A stretch of DNA of 64,000 nt from Deuterostichococcus epilithicus (GCA_033439295.1 JAVTLE010000023.1:4438530-4502529), one strand, 5' to 3'. Numbered from the stretch's first letter, positions 46,890 to 60,700 are shown. Numbers and translations are program-made. The notes: a model not told the origin generated them from the sequence alone.

Positions 46890-49800
46890 TCAGCGCTCCG
46901 CGTCGCCGGGGGCGGACTGCCGCAGCAGGGCCTCGCCACCCCTCGCCGACCGCACCTCTCCGCTGCCCAGGCCAATGGTCGCCACCAGCTTGCGCACCCT
47001 GCCGGTGAGCGGCATGGTGGCACCGGCCGCCTGGATATTGCCGCCGTTGCCGGCATCTTCCTCATCTGTGCCTGCCGCCGCCCTGTCCGGGGCCTTTCCT
47101 GAGGCGCCCTCTTTGCCGCTGGCGCTGCTGCCGCCTGAGCGGCCGCTGTCACTCCGGTCCACGCCGCCGCCGCCGCCGTCTGTGCAAGCGGCTGCGCGCC
47201 CACGGCTGGGGCCGCGAGCATGACTGCTGCCGCGGCTGCTGCGTCTGAGCGCCTCGCCATCTGCTGCCGCCGTCGCGCGCTCGACTGCCGCCGCTCGACC
47301 ACTGCTGGAGCTGCCACTGTTGCCAGCGCTCCTGCTGCCGCCGCCGCCTCCGCTGGTGCCGGCAGCGGCCGCCTCCTCAGCCGAGCCACCGGAGCTGCGC
47401 CGCAGGCCGTTCCACTCCTTGACCACATCCCGCACCGACCCCGAGGCGGTGCTGGAAGAGACGGTTCGCCGCACGCCGGCAGGGGTTTCGCAACCGCGGC
47501 GGCCCGAGATCTGGGAGGTGCCGGACACAGAGCGGCGCACTGGCGCATGGCCTGCGACGGGGCTCAGCGGTTGCTTCCCTGGCGCACCGCCCGCCTTGGG
47601 GCTGGTCAGCGACTTGTGCGATGTGCTGCCGCGGGAGGCTCGCTTGGTGGACTCAAGGGTGGACGTTAGGCTGGTGCTCATCTTGCACCTGCGTCACAGG
47701 TCGGGTGAAACTCAGCTTCGGCTTCGGCATTGCAGGCATCGGAGCGAGTTGCATACCAAGGGCACTAGGCAGCCAACTGCAGCTGGCTTGAGTGTCAAGC
47801 AGGGGTGCTCAAATCACGGAAACATGGTGAGCTGCACAAGCAGGCAGCACCAGCTGGCACCGGCAAGTGGAAAGCTCACATGTAGGCCTCCATGTCGACC
47901 TTGCGCAGGGGCTCGCCGCCGACCATCGCCACCGCATGCAGGAAGAAGCGGTGCTGCACGCAGACAAGCTCAACATGACACACGTAGCAGCACTTGTACA
48001 GCAAGCAAGCCCAAGGCAAGGTCTAGTCAAACACATGAGCAAGTGGCGAAGCGGTTTGGAGATGGACACCTGTTCGTTGCCCATATCCCGCAGCGTCCCC
48101 AGGAACCTGCAGCGCGCAGGGTTGAACGGGTCCAGAAGAGAAACCGTGAATCCGGACGTTTACGAGCTGATAGGCAGGATTCCAGGACCATGTCCATCAC
48201 CACAGAGGGGTTGCTGAGCCTGAGGTGAAAGACACAGGCGCAGCCAGCGGCAGCACAGAGACATCGCTGCCATATGCTGTGATGCCGTCAGGCACGCCGC
48301 CGCTGTTTGGCATGCACACGTTAAGGTCTCGAGGTGGCACGGCCTGGGTGGCGCCACGTCTGTGCCGCTGCCCCGTCTGTGCCGCTGCCCCCAGCAGCGT
48401 GGTCCACACAGATGTGCAGCCAGTGGCGCTGTGCGGTGTGACATGCTGGGGCTCACCTGGAGACGAACCAGGAGGAGGCCTCCGCCAGGGCGCACGCCTC
48501 GCTGCAGATGAGCACCACCGGTGGCGCGCCCTGCATCCTGTCCTGCAGGGTTAAGGGGTTAGGGCTCAGGGTCGTGTCGTGGACAGAGCATGCCAATGCT
48601 TGAGAGTTGGGTAGAGTCGCACAGCCTCGCTGCCAATGAGCTGAGAGACAGCGGCGCATCTGCGTCTTCCGCCCAGCGTGCCTGGCCCCCTGACCAAGGC
48701 CCTGGCCTCTGCGCTGCCACAAACGCCTTGCGGCATTTGTACGGGACGGAGGGTGCCAGCTGGAACAAGTAGTTGGTATCCTGGCGGCAATGATTGTCAC
48801 ATGGCGGGCAGCGGTGTGATTGTGTGTATCTCACACACCAACCAGCTGAGTGCAAGTGCAGAGAGGGTCGGGGCCTGCACCTCCGAGAAGGCCTCCTCAA
48901 AGCCAGATGCGTCGCTGGGCAGGCCGGTGCCAGGGAACAGGTCCGGCGCCGCGGCGTGCAGGTTGTCTAGCACCCACCGCCAGAAGCCATCGAGGCCCTG
49001 GACCGGCGACGTGGAGGCGTCAGTGTGAGGCGGGGGTCCAAGGCGGTCGACACATGTGATGAGCGTGGGCTGCTGTCCAGCACCCATCGCTAGCAGCCAT
49101 GTGAGCCCCGCTGGGTATGCAGGTTGCTGCTGCCCTCGTCAGCCCACAACCCCAGTACGAAGCGCCACCTGCTGACCGCACAGGGCAGATTGCTGCTCTT
49201 TCATGAACGATGCTCGGGTGGAATATCGATCGGCAAAGGTTCAGGGAGTTGTCTTACCGACTGGAAGGGTGTCGCCGGCTCGAAAGTCAGGCGCAGCGTG
49301 CGGACGTTTTGCAGCCGGCCAAATGACCAGACCTGCTTCTGCGGCAGCGCCGCCTCCAGCGCCTCTGCAATTCTGTCACGCCCCGCTCGCCGGCCGACCA
49401 CCACCTGTGCCGCAGCAGCTTCACGTTTTGAGGTGCGATCTGCACTGTGAGGCAGGTGCTAGTGCGCGGTACATGAGGATGACAGTGTGGCCAACTCACC
49501 TGGAATGCGCAGCCCGCAGCCGCATCACTGCAGATTGGCTCGAGTTGCACAGAGACATGCCCATTGTTCGTCAAGCCGAGACTGATGCGCTGGACATCGG
49601 TAGATGCTAGGACGCTAGCGCCCCCCTGCGCTCGGCAGCAGCAGCTCATGCAGGGCGATCGAACTCAGCAATCCTAGCACGCACCGCAATGTGGGAGCCA
49701 CCAACCAGCAGCGGCAGCGTAGCCTCCAGCCGTGCGCGGCTGACGGTGTCCGCGACGCCAGAGCCGCTGTTACTGGAGTGTGGCGAATCGCCGGGCTGCG

Positions 49801-50603
49801 GTTCGCCGCCCTGGGCAGCGCTGACCGCCACGCCGCCGGCGCCACCGCCGGCGCCCGCCGTGCCATTCGCGGACGCCGCCAGCAGGGCTGAGGCCGGCGC
49901 AGCGCGCGGCGGCGCCGTTGCAGGGGATGCCAACTGACCGCCCCTCGGCGCCTCTGCCGCCGACTCTGGCGCAACGCCTGCCGTCCACTGGCCAGCTGCT
50001 TCCGCGGGCCCGCCTGCTGCTGCAGGCTCTGGGCCGGCCGCTGTCACCGGCGCCTCAAAATGCTGCTTTGGCGACATGGGCGCGTACGCCGGCTCGGCGT
50101 CCCTTTGCCTCGCCCTGCTGCCGGCCGCCACAGAGGTCGCGGAGCCGTGCCCTTTGGTGGTGGCTGAGGCTGCTGCTGCTGGGGTGTGGGGCTTATCACG
50201 CCCTGCACAGCGACAGGGGAAAGCTGACGCGCTGCCCTCCACCACGGTAAGCAAGCACCACTTTTCAAGCCAGATGTCCACTGCACGTCGAAGCAACATG
50301 AAGAGCTGTGCGCCTTTCCACCACTCGAGCACCTTCAGGCGACCGGTCTGGTGCCGGCGCCAGCGCCGGCGCAGACCGCACATGGAAGGCCTTCTCATCG
50401 CTAGATCCGTCTCCTTTCAGATCGCCCGCGATGTCATACAGCCGGGCCTCGGGATCCGCGAGCGCCCAGGAGCCGTCGTCCGTCTGCCACTCGCAGGGGC
50501 CGGCGGGCAGGTGCAGCATCCGCTGGACCACCTCCAGCAGAGTCCGCTTGGTGACGACGAGCTGCTGCGTCGGCCGGCCGTCGATCGACACGAGCACTAT
50601 CAT
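46890..50603 (-). CDS. Unidentified protein, multi-exon
   Basis: I do not recognise the family. Exons with continuous phase on the minus strand: 50603-50333 (start ATG at 50603; MIVLVSIDGRPTQQLVV, a beta-strand-rich start), 50202-49685 (Ala/Pro/Gly-rich, ending LEATLPLLVGGSHIA), 49404-49258 (RDRIAEALEAALPQKQ, then FGRLQNVRTLRLTFEP), 48997-48881 (GLDGFWRWVLDNLHAAAP). Further likely exons: from about 48780 (DTNYLFQLAPSVPYKCRK), about 48550-48470 (PPVVLICSEACALAEASSWF), about 48230-48190 (LSNPSVVMDMVLES), about 48125-48075 (FLGTLRDMGNEQ) and about 47950-47880 (HRFFLHAVAMVGGEPLRKVD). The last exon, about 47690-46890, is Ser/Gly/Arg-rich and probably disordered; it could instead belong to a separate gene. 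The structured parts look conserved and helical, so this is probably a real, constrained protein. Confidence 0.55.
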
Positions 50604-51711
50604 TGCTAGGTTCAACGGCGCCGTCGCACGGATAGAGCGGGGTTGGCCCTCCGCACGCTGGCTGTCTGACAAGGAGCGGTCCTGCGCCCACAGGAGCGCC
50701 CAAGTCGAAACCTACTCCGACACGGTAGTGCCGGAAAGAGGCAATTACACGCTGACAAGCGCCCTCGGTGTGCATGACGTTACGACCGCCATGTTGACAA
50801 CCTTCTCGACGGGCGGCGCGCGGCGCTGAAGCACAACCTCAGGTGGTCGAGGCCGGCCTGCGCGGCTGTGTCGTTGAGCAACAGCTTTTCTGTCGCAAAT
50901 CTGACTTAACTGCTTCTAGAGGACCACAATGCTGCATGTTACCACTGTGCGGTAACAAGTTGAGGAAACGGTACCGCAGAATCAAACACGTGGCACTTAG
51001 ATAGAGCTGACACCACAAATGGAGCGCTAGCCAGTGCCACCATCCTACGAACGTGCCTCCCCTTGATCTGCACTTCGCCTGCACTGTAACACAGCGCACT
51101 GCGCCGCTCCACCCGCGCGAAGGGTTTCGTTTAGAGATCTCCGCGTCGATGGCGTTCCCGCCATCTGGCTGACTCTTTCTAACAGTGCCACAGGGCGGCC
51201 TTGGACGAGGATGCGAATGAACCTCGGTCCTGCAACTCGTAGCACAATTGCCTATTGCATAGCAAGAAGATATAAGTGCCGTGACGTACGGATCAGTGCG
51301 AAGCGCGAAATTAACCTCGCTCGCCGGCCCATTCGACACGCATCCTCCAAAGGTCGACACTTCACCCTGTCAAAGCGTGAGAGCTGGGCACTCAAGCGAG
51401 AAGGGTCTCAGCTGCTATGAACTTGCTCGAACCGTACTGGCACGCGCCGGCTTACCTAGAGACATGTCGGCTGATGTGCTGATGCAGCAAACCACCTTCC
51501 ATATTCCATTCCTTTGGCAGTCGTGAGTGCAGCCGAGCGTTCTAGTGCACAGCTTGCAGGATTGAGAGAGTGGCATGCCGTTGCAGGCAGCGACCCCACC
51601 TACTCAGGGCTGTCTGTCCAGCAGCGTCACGCAGCGCGTCTCCGCAAGCGCGCGTGCATGCTGCCTGCGGGGTCCGGCCACCCCTGAGCAAGCCCGCAGA
51701 CGTTCTGCACC
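50604..51711. other. Divergent intergenic region
   Basis: Separates the 5' ends of the unidentified gene (-) and the CPSF-A-like gene (+). No recognisable coding stretch. Less GC-rich than its neighbours, as expected for a bidirectional promoter region. Confidence 0.4.
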
Positions 51712-54700
51712 ATGGCTGCGGCGCCTGTCGCCGCCGATGAAGGCGACGGCGCCTCGCAGGTGGCTTCTGTGGTTGGTTTCCTTGTTGCTGACTGTGCATT
51801 CGGATGCTGCCCAGCTGCGCCTTCACCAGTCGCAACAACTGGTGCTCTGCATCAAAGGGGAGTCTGAAGTACCCACGAGATTGCGAGGCTTCCTGCTCTC
51901 CGAACAACATGGCGACCGGCGGCGTGTGGACACGGTCGTCGCTGCTCCTCTGCGCAGGCGCAGGCGCAGCAGCCGGAGGCGGCAGCAGGCCCCCACATGC
52001 TTGCCAAGACGGTGCTGCCGCCCTGCGTGTTCACCCGCGCGGTGACTGGCAGCTTCAGCGGCGCTTCCTGTGCCGTGTCGACGCCCGTCGGCCCGACAGA
52101 CGCCGACACACGGGGAGGCGCCGCCGCTGCCACCGCGGCGCCGGCCGAGGCGGTGCTCGCCACGGCCACCAGCCTGCTGCTGCTGGCGGTCGCGCCGGCG
52201 CCGGCGCCGGTGGCAGCAGGCGAGGCCGGGACGGCAGCCGGCGGCGGNNGCGCCGNNGNNGCCGCCGGCGCCGCCGCGGACGAAGATGAAGAGGATGGCG
52301 CGGCGGCGGGCGGCTCAGCGCACACGGTGCTATGCGAGCAGCCGGTGTTTGGCACCATCGTCGCAATGGCGGCTTTCCGGCACCCCTTTGCCGGTCGCGC
52401 CCAGGTGCGCGACTGCATTCTGACACAGCTGCTCGGGGCATTGGCGCAGCTGCAGCTGTTTATTGCGACCCCACCCCCGGCTGGAGGTGCACTATTCAGC
52501 TCCCGCGTCCGCCAACCCTCCAGGCTGACCGGCTCACGCTTGCAGAACTGCAACGCACAACCTACCTCCCTGGACACCAGGATCAAATCAGGCACACTGG
52601 GCCGTTTTGGAGGCACGGCCATCAATCTCACAGGAAGTTTAACCCTCCGTCCTCAGGTGGCGCATCAGGACCTGCTGCTGCTGCTGCTGGCGGACTGCCC
52701 GCAACTGCTGGCGCTGCGCTTCGACCGCGGCGCTGGCCGGTCTGCATGTCGCAGCCTTTCATCTTGCTCCTTGTAGAGCAAGTACTTTGCGGCCAAGGAT
52801 GCACTCTGGGTCCCATTTCCTGTACCCTGCTGTTTGAGGTCAGCGACTTGTGGCTGCCGCCGTCAGAGCCGCTTGCAGAGGCAGCTGCAGGCAGCAAAGC
52901 GTCCACTGTTTATGCCGCAGGTTCATCAGCGTGGCGCGCCTTGACTGCGGCCTTGGCAGTTCGCCCCACGGTGGGCTGGCGCGGCTGGCGGTGGCGGCGG
53001 ACGGCTCGGCGGTCGCGGTCGCGCCGACTCGGGGCGACCCCATGGTGAGTAGTTACCTGCACAATTACACGCGCCAATTTCGCCAGCGCCTCTTGAGTAG
53101 GCTGCTGGTGGCTCACGCCTTGGCAGCAGCAGCATATGCGCAGTCATGAGGTGCTGAGGGAGCGGTCTCCGGCAGATCTCCGCCACCGCCTGGGCTGCTG
53201 TGAGACTCCTGCTTTCAGACTGCATGCCCCCCCTCCGTGTCTGGTGCATCTGGCCTTCTGCGGACACGACGGCAGACGGCTCCTGCCCCGCCCCGCAGCT
53301 GCTGCTGCCGCTGCCGGGGGCCGACGCGCCGCGCTTCACGCCGCCGGTGCGGCTGCCGCTCGGAGCCGTGCACGCCGGCGGCCACGGCGGCGACGTGGAG
53401 GCTGCCGTCGCGGAGATGCGCGCAGCAGCGGACCTTGCGCCGCAGCCACCGCAGCAGCCCGAGCTGCTCAGCGTCTGCTTTGCAGGTGAGGGTCACCTCT
53501 CTCACCATGGCGGACCCTACTTTGTGGCAACCGCAACAATGGTCATCCTGGTGAGCACGCCTTGCGCCAAACCCGCCCCAGCAGCCCGAGCTGCTCAGCT
53601 GCTTCATGGGGTATGGCTCGTTTTTGTCCGCCGTCTTGTTGACAGATTGCTGTCGCTGACCCGGTGCGCATGGTCAAGCTTTGCAGTCGCGTCGGTAGCG
53701 CGAGCGCTGGGCTCAATGTTGGGCTCAACCGCCGCACGTTCTTCTTGGCATTTTTCTCATTCAGCGCAATAGCTCGCTGTATCTCGGAAGCTTGTTCCTC
53801 CTGCCGACCAGCAATCAGCACACCGGTCGCTGTGTCACACCTCACTGCGGCTCTTGCAGGCACTCCCCCCCACTGGGGCCATTTATGGGCTGGCAGCGCA
53901 GTAGTGCAGGGCTGCCATATCATGGCTGGGCTGTAGCAGTGTGGCGCCAGGCCCGGCGCTGCCTGCGGGTCGGTGTTTATGGCTGGCCAGCAGTATAGTG
54001 CTGCTTCCCGACAGCGGCGGCAGCTGCTAGATACACATTCTGCGCTTGCAGGAGTCAGCTGGCAGGACAGGACACGCCTGCTCGAGCGTTTTGGCATGCC
54101 AGACGCATGTTGCTCCGAGCTTGTGCGCTGCCTGCATTGGTCGCACATCGAGGTGCTCAGCAACCGGCCACCGGCCCGCAGATTCGCAGAGCCCGCTGCT
54201 GGTGGCGCTGGCGAGATTCCCCGGAGCGCCGCCGTCGCTGTGGCGCGCCTGGGTAACAGAGCACGGCGGGCAGTGCGCTTTGGTGCGGAAATTAGTATTT
54301 TTTGCATGTGTCACAATTCCTGCTGTCGGGCATGTCAACAAGGCCATGGCATTCTCATTCGTTTTCTTTCTGTTCTGCCTCTGGTGTAGCACCAAATGCG
54401 CGGCGCTGCGCCATGGCATCGTGTTGCCTGCTCTGATGCGGCTTGCATGCCCCGTGGAATCGCCCTGTGGCGTTGCTGGCAGGATGAGCCCTTCAACGGT
54501 TTTTGTGGTCAATCGGGCGGCTGTCTTGCGGGTGTCAGCAGCTGTGCCTGCGCAACTACCAAAGCCTCGACATGCAGGATTGCCGTGTCCCCGATGTGCT
54601 TCCCTGCTCCTGCAGGTGTGCGAGCTGGACATTAGTCTGCCGCCCCCGGCCTGCGTGGCGGCGCCACGAGGCCACCAGTTCTCGCAGGCACCCTTCGCAA

Positions 54701-57700
54701 TCGATCGCCTGCCTGGCATTGGCGCAGGTCACCGTGCTGACGCTGCCATCCTTCCTGCCACCATCTAGTCGCCCGAGTGTGCGACAGCCTGCTGCTTCTT
54801 GCGGCTTGCTTCTTGCAGCATGCACGAACATATGCTCATTGATGGGCGGAGAGGAGGATGCCATGCCAGGTTGCCGGTTTGCTGACTTGCCAGCTTGGAG
54901 GCAGCCATGGCGACCTGCAACGCGGAATTGCCGCTTCCAGCCAGCGAGAGGCGGGCCATGACACCGCTGCTGCATCTGGGCTTGCGCAGGCGTGCTGCTG
55001 CTGGCGCCGAATGAGGCCCGCGCAGTGACGTGGGGCGGTGACTCGGTGGCGGCGCCACTGCAAACCCTCACACGCTGGCGCCTGCCAAATGGTGCTCATC
55101 GTGTGTCCCTGCTGCTTGTCCTTCCGGTGACCATGGCCATCCCATTGTCATGCTGCGTCTACCCAATGAGGAGGCATTCAGAGGTGGTTCCTTCTGTGGT
55201 CAGAATGCGGCTGGGCATGCTCATGGCCTGATCAGGACTGTCATGTGTAGACACCCGGGGAATGCTGCACCTGTTTGCAGCCTTGCAGCTGGCGAGTGCT
55301 GCCTGCGATGCTGCAGCTTATGCTGCGACGAATCTGATGGCCCAGTCTCGGCACAGGCACGACGGCCGCTGGCCGCTTGGAGTCAGGGCCGTCTGCCCGC
55401 CTGCCAGCCGCCTGGGCCTGGGACGTGGCTGCTGCGACGGGAGGCACGGCGGTGGGCCGCCCACCAGGGCTGCACCCGCTCGCCGTGCGCCGCGGCTTCC
55501 ACATGCAAGCCGAGCAGGCAGCGCCTACAGCGTCAGAGGCGACGGCGGCGGCGTCCAGCCATGGCGCGGCCATGGCGGCGCAGCCCCATACGCTGGCTGC
55601 GCCGCAGCTGCCGCGGCTCCTCGTCGTCGGCGCCTCAGGGCAGCTGACCTGTTTCGACGCATCCTCGGAAGCCGGCTTCGTCGATGGTTTCCTCGATGTC
55701 GCTGTGGTGAGCAGGTCGCCACAGCGCCGGAAGGCATTGAGGAACCATGCAGTTCTCGGCCTGCCTTGCGCTTCCTCCCACTCGTCAGGCCCTCGGCATG
55801 GACCAACCTCGACTTGTCACAGCAACAAGCTGCATGTACGGGAGCATGCCAAGAGCAAATGACAGATAAGTAAATGTGTGGCCCCATTCTCTCTCGTCAT
55901 GGACTGCCGCTTGCCGCCGCAGGACGGGCGACTGCTTTGGCTGCTTCCGCTGCCGGGCGGGCGGCTGCTTGTGTCGGCCCGCGCCGGCGGCGCAGACGTG
56001 CTGTTCAGCAGCGGCGCAAGGTGCAAGCACGCTGTCGCGCATCAACACCTGCCAGACTGTCACCTCAGACAGGACTTTGCACATGGGCTTTGGCATGCAC
56101 AGATAATTTTGACAGCACCATGCTAGTGCGACCTCCTTCAACTTTGGCGTGCTCAGCACGGGGTGTCCAGCACTCTTGGCTGCTGCTGCTGTCACCGTCG
56201 CTTCCAATGCCTGCCATGCACATCGGGCGGCGCTTCCTGCCATGCGGTGGGTGTAACGCACGAAGCGGCCTGCCAGCGGCGGACGATCCGCTCCTGCGCA
56301 TTGGCCAGCACCCGGTGATGATGACCATCGCTTGTTGGCCGCCATCCCATATGCTGCACATCAGGTCAGGCAGCGCGTGCCGCCGGCGGCATTTCACAGT
56401 GAGGGGCGGCCCTGCGGCGGTCGACCCACCGTCATGCAATCTGCTGCATCGTTTCCCTCCTGAGGCATCGCACTCCGGTGCTGCACGCACACCAGGCGGC
56501 GAGTGCTGCCAGGCGGCGGCCCTGTGCGGGGCGGCCTGCTGGTGGCGGACCTCCAGGGCCCGGCACAGCCGCAGGCGTATGGCGTGTGCCGCGGCGCAGG
56601 TCCCAATGCAGCGGGTAAGCCTGTGGTCCTGCTCAACATGTGATTGTGTTCCCGAACTGCTGGCCATTTTCGGTCCCGAACTGCTGGGGCCTGAAGCAGC
56701 CGCGCACACACGGCGCATGCCGCAATCCGGTGCCGGCAGGCATGCACGCTGCTGTGTCCGCACCTGTCAGTCTGCTCCCATAACCTCCACGGGATTCCTG
56801 GCGTGTCCACAAACGTGTGGCTCGTGTCTCACGGCTCACGTCCTTTGGGCGCTTTCAATTGCGCCAGGGTCTGCTGCTGCGCTGGTCTGGCTTTTGAGCG
56901 GCCCACAAGCCATCGCATGGTGAACACACCCTGCGGCAGCACTTGTTTGGTCTGGCTGTGCTGGGAGGCAGCTTCTCACACCGAAACTGCCTATCCACGT
57001 TCCCAAGGTCGATCACATAGGTCGAAGACAGGTGCCGTGTTGTGCGCTGCGAGCAGGCGCACTGACGGTGATGTACCCGCACCCGGTTCCGCGGCTGGTG
57101 TTCGAGAGCGGGCCCGACTACGACGGCGTGACGGGGCTGTGGGCGGTGGCGGCGCGTCCAGGAGAAGCTGCGCACGCGCTCGTGGTGCTGTCCTTCGTCT
57201 CCGGCAGCCGCGCGCTGTCCACAGCAGGCGAGACAGGGTTTAGGAATTAGGTCAGCTGCAGGTCCTGACTCATTCACCGTGTGTTCCGACGAAGGACCGG
57301 GGCCTTTGCATTGCCCGCACATGACTTTGTTGTGCTCTGGCAGCGGTGCACCTCGCCCATCGCAGGTGTGACATCTAGAGGTGGAAACGGAACTGCCGCT
57401 GCTGATCCATTCTGCTGGTTACTTGTGCTGTGCTTCGTTTGAGTTTGCACCTCTGCCACTGCAGCCATCTGTATACTGAGGCCACGTCCGACTCCCTCAT
57501 ATGCCATGCACGATCTCCTGAATATGAGGGCGAGGATGTGAGAGAGTTGGATGCAGTAGGCCGTGGAACTGCGATGAGAAACACGAGACACCTGCATTGT
57601 CTATTGGCATGCCGGAGACCAACCTGCTTAACTCGGTCGAGCCTGCCTTCTGCCTCGACCGACATGAGAACCTGCGCAATGCAGGCGCGGCCCTGAGCGA

Positions 57701-60700
57701 CGCCACAGATGCGGTGGCGCTGGCGGCAGACGAGTGCACGGTGGCTGCCGGCTGCGTGGGCGACCTGCTAGCTGCACAGGCATGCTCTCACTGGACAATC
57801 CACGTTGAAGACTGATATGGTGCCTCTCGAAACCAGCAAGTGCTGCACATGATGCTACGATCAACTCCACGGGTAGCTCACAGGCCAGCATAACCAGGTG
57901 CCATCAGGCCCAACTCGGTCGTGGGTTCATGTGTGTCCAGCATTCATGTGTGTCCAGCACTCCTCTGTCAGTGGGAGCCAGCGTAGCTCCTCGCAAGCGT
58001 CGGGACGCTCGGCCAGTGCTTCGTGTAATTGGACGGACAGCAGAGACGGCCCTGGTGATGTTGAAACAAACGGCAGGTCCTGCTGTTGAGCTCAATCTCA
58101 CTTGGAGAGTCGAACCCGGGCGCAAACCCAGCTGCGTGATTCTGTGCTCTGCGCAGGTGACGGCATCGCGCATCCAGCTGTGCAGCCTGGCCGCGGTCGT
58201 CGGCATCTCCGCTGGCGGCCGCGGCATGGGGAACGGCAGTGGCGACGGCCAGGAAGCGGCGGGAGCTGACCCCGAGAGCCCCCGCCCCGGCATGGGCAAG
58301 CGTCACGCCAGCTGGGCAACCATGGAGGGCATAGCAGACACCTTTGCATCACGGCTGGCGCCCTTCAGGTAGGAGGCATCGCTTGTCTTAGGGGTATGCA
58401 TGCCTTTGAGACCACGCCTGTGATTCTCTGAGCAACTCCAAACACGGAAAGGGAACCCAGTGCACAGCGGCAGCTTTTCTTTTGGCGTCTGCGCATTTGC
58501 GTCAGGCAGGGACATGCCATTTTTCGTACGCAGCGGATGTGGGTGGGCAGAATAGCTGTCTTATGCAAGCTGCCCGTGATTGTCATGCTGGAATTGTGGA
58601 TCATCATGAGTGCCTCAAATGACTCTGCGGCATGGGCAGCATCTTGCGAGTTTGAACCATCATCTCCTGCACTGTTCCGATGTAGGAGGGCGCAAGTTTA
58701 TCATGTTCTTGTTTTGTGAACGGTTTGCTGATGCGTGTAAAAGGGGGGCAGCATCAGACGAGTATTCCTGGCTGGTGGTCGCAGCGACGAGGCGGGCGGC
58801 AGCACTGGCTCGCCGTCGCCCAGCCGCCGGCGCGACGCCACGGCGCCGCCGCTGCTGGGCGCCGCTTCCGGTGGCACCTCCCGCGGCGGCGGCAGCGGCT
58901 CCGGCAGCGGCTTTTCTTCAGGTGGCCTGGCTTCTGGCAACTACTCCTCTGGCGGCGCCGCTGCTGCCGAGAGGCCGGACCCCCCCTCAGCGACGGATCA
59001 CCTGCTACGGGGTGGGCCGGAGGACGTCTGGCGGCCGCCTGGCGGCGCCAGCATCAGCGTCGCGGCCGTTGTGCCCGGCGTGGTCCTGTACTCCTGCGCC
59101 GGCGGCAAGGTGAGTGCTGCAGGAGCCTGGCGCATGGTCCTGGCATGTCTCAATGGCTGCTGAGAGGCAGGACATGCCGTCATGCATTCACGAGATCACT
59201 GGAGTCGGTAACGTAGGCGCCTTCAGCTCAGACGGCTGCAATGCCGACTGCTGAATGTAGCGGGCATGCGGTCTTCGACTGTGTCACTCTTTCCGCGGGA
59301 TTGGCCGTCCGTTCCAATCAGCGCACTGTTCTTGAACTAGATCATAAGCTGATGCTGACCTTGCAGACAGCAGCCCCTGGTCCAGTAGACACCGCATAGT
59401 CAAGGCCGCTGCTGGGTCTTCGGGCACTGCAGGCTGGCTTCACTGATGTGGTTTGAGGCGCAGCTGACAGTGCATTGGGTCTGCCGGACCGGCAGGTGCT
59501 AAGCGCGGTGGCACTTCAGCGGCGCGACAGCGGCGACGCAGGCAGCGGCAGCGGCAAGCGGAAGCGGAGCGCCGCCGGCATGCGGCATCTGACGCCCGTT
59601 GCGCATGCAGCAGTGTCGGCGGAGCTCTCCTGCATCCACATCTGCGCGGCGCAAGGCATGCGCCTGGATCAGAATGTCACAAGGCTGGCTGAACAGTCGG
59701 CTCGACATGATTAAACTACATGCTTTTATAAACACAGGAAGGCTCCGCTTGCATTACCTAGCGGCTTGATGCCAGAACATCGCCAGGTCGGAAAAATGCA
59801 GCAAACCTGTGCACAATGTCTGTATAGATTCACAGCACAGCGCAAGCACACTCTTCACCCCTCGCCGGGTGCACGCGCAGGCAGTCAAGGCGGGCTGCTG
59901 GTTGCGGTGGGCACGCACGAGCCGGCGGTCGAGCTGCTGCTGCTGCGGCCGAGCGCCGAAGGCCGTGCCCCGGCGGCGCTGCAGCGTCTGACACGATTGC
60001 TTCTGGCGCCAGCGCCGGCGCTGCCGCCACCCGCCGCAGGGCCCGACGAGCGGCGGCGAGTGGCGCTGGCGACGGCGCTGGGGCTGGACGGCGACGGTGG
60101 CGACAGCGGCGACCCGCCGCGGCGGCACCGCGGCAGCATACCCGAGAGCGTCCAGTGCCTGCTGCCCAACGGCAACGACGGGCAAGTCGAGGCAAGCTAC
60201 ATACATCCACGAAGATCTCACGATCTGACATGGGTTCGAGTGCCTGCATGTTGTCTTCTGCACGGCACACACCAATTTTGTGGGCTTCGCCTTGCTGCCG
60301 GTCGTCGGTGAATGCAGATTTCAGCAGCATTTGTTCCGATTCTCAGGGCTCAGGGTGGAACGGCGTTGCTATACACACCCTTTTGTGCCAATGCTTCTCC
60401 TATTCACAAACATTGACGTGCAGCTGGCGAACAGACCCGGTTCTGCTGTTGCAGGTGCTGGCAGGGTTACGTGGAGGCGGGCTGCTGCGCGCAGCGCTGC
60501 AGATGGCGGCGACTCCCAGCGGCGGCGGCGACGAGGCCATGGCGGACGCAGATGCACCTGCGACAGGCATGACAGACAGCTGCCGCCTCGTCCAGGTGCC
60601 TCTGCGTTTGTTCTGGCATCTAGGCTGCCTTCTTTTCGAGATGACTGCGTCAACAGAGGACGCCACGGTCCATGTTTGCTATGCACTGTGTTCTGAATCT

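Noticed and set aside
52840-52920. In-frame FEVSDLWLPPSEPLAEAA before exon 4 of the CPSF-A-like gene
   Set aside because: Exon 3 ends in phase 2 (CG) and joins exactly to 52921 (G-TTC) to give RFISVARLDC; including the stretch breaks phase and homology.
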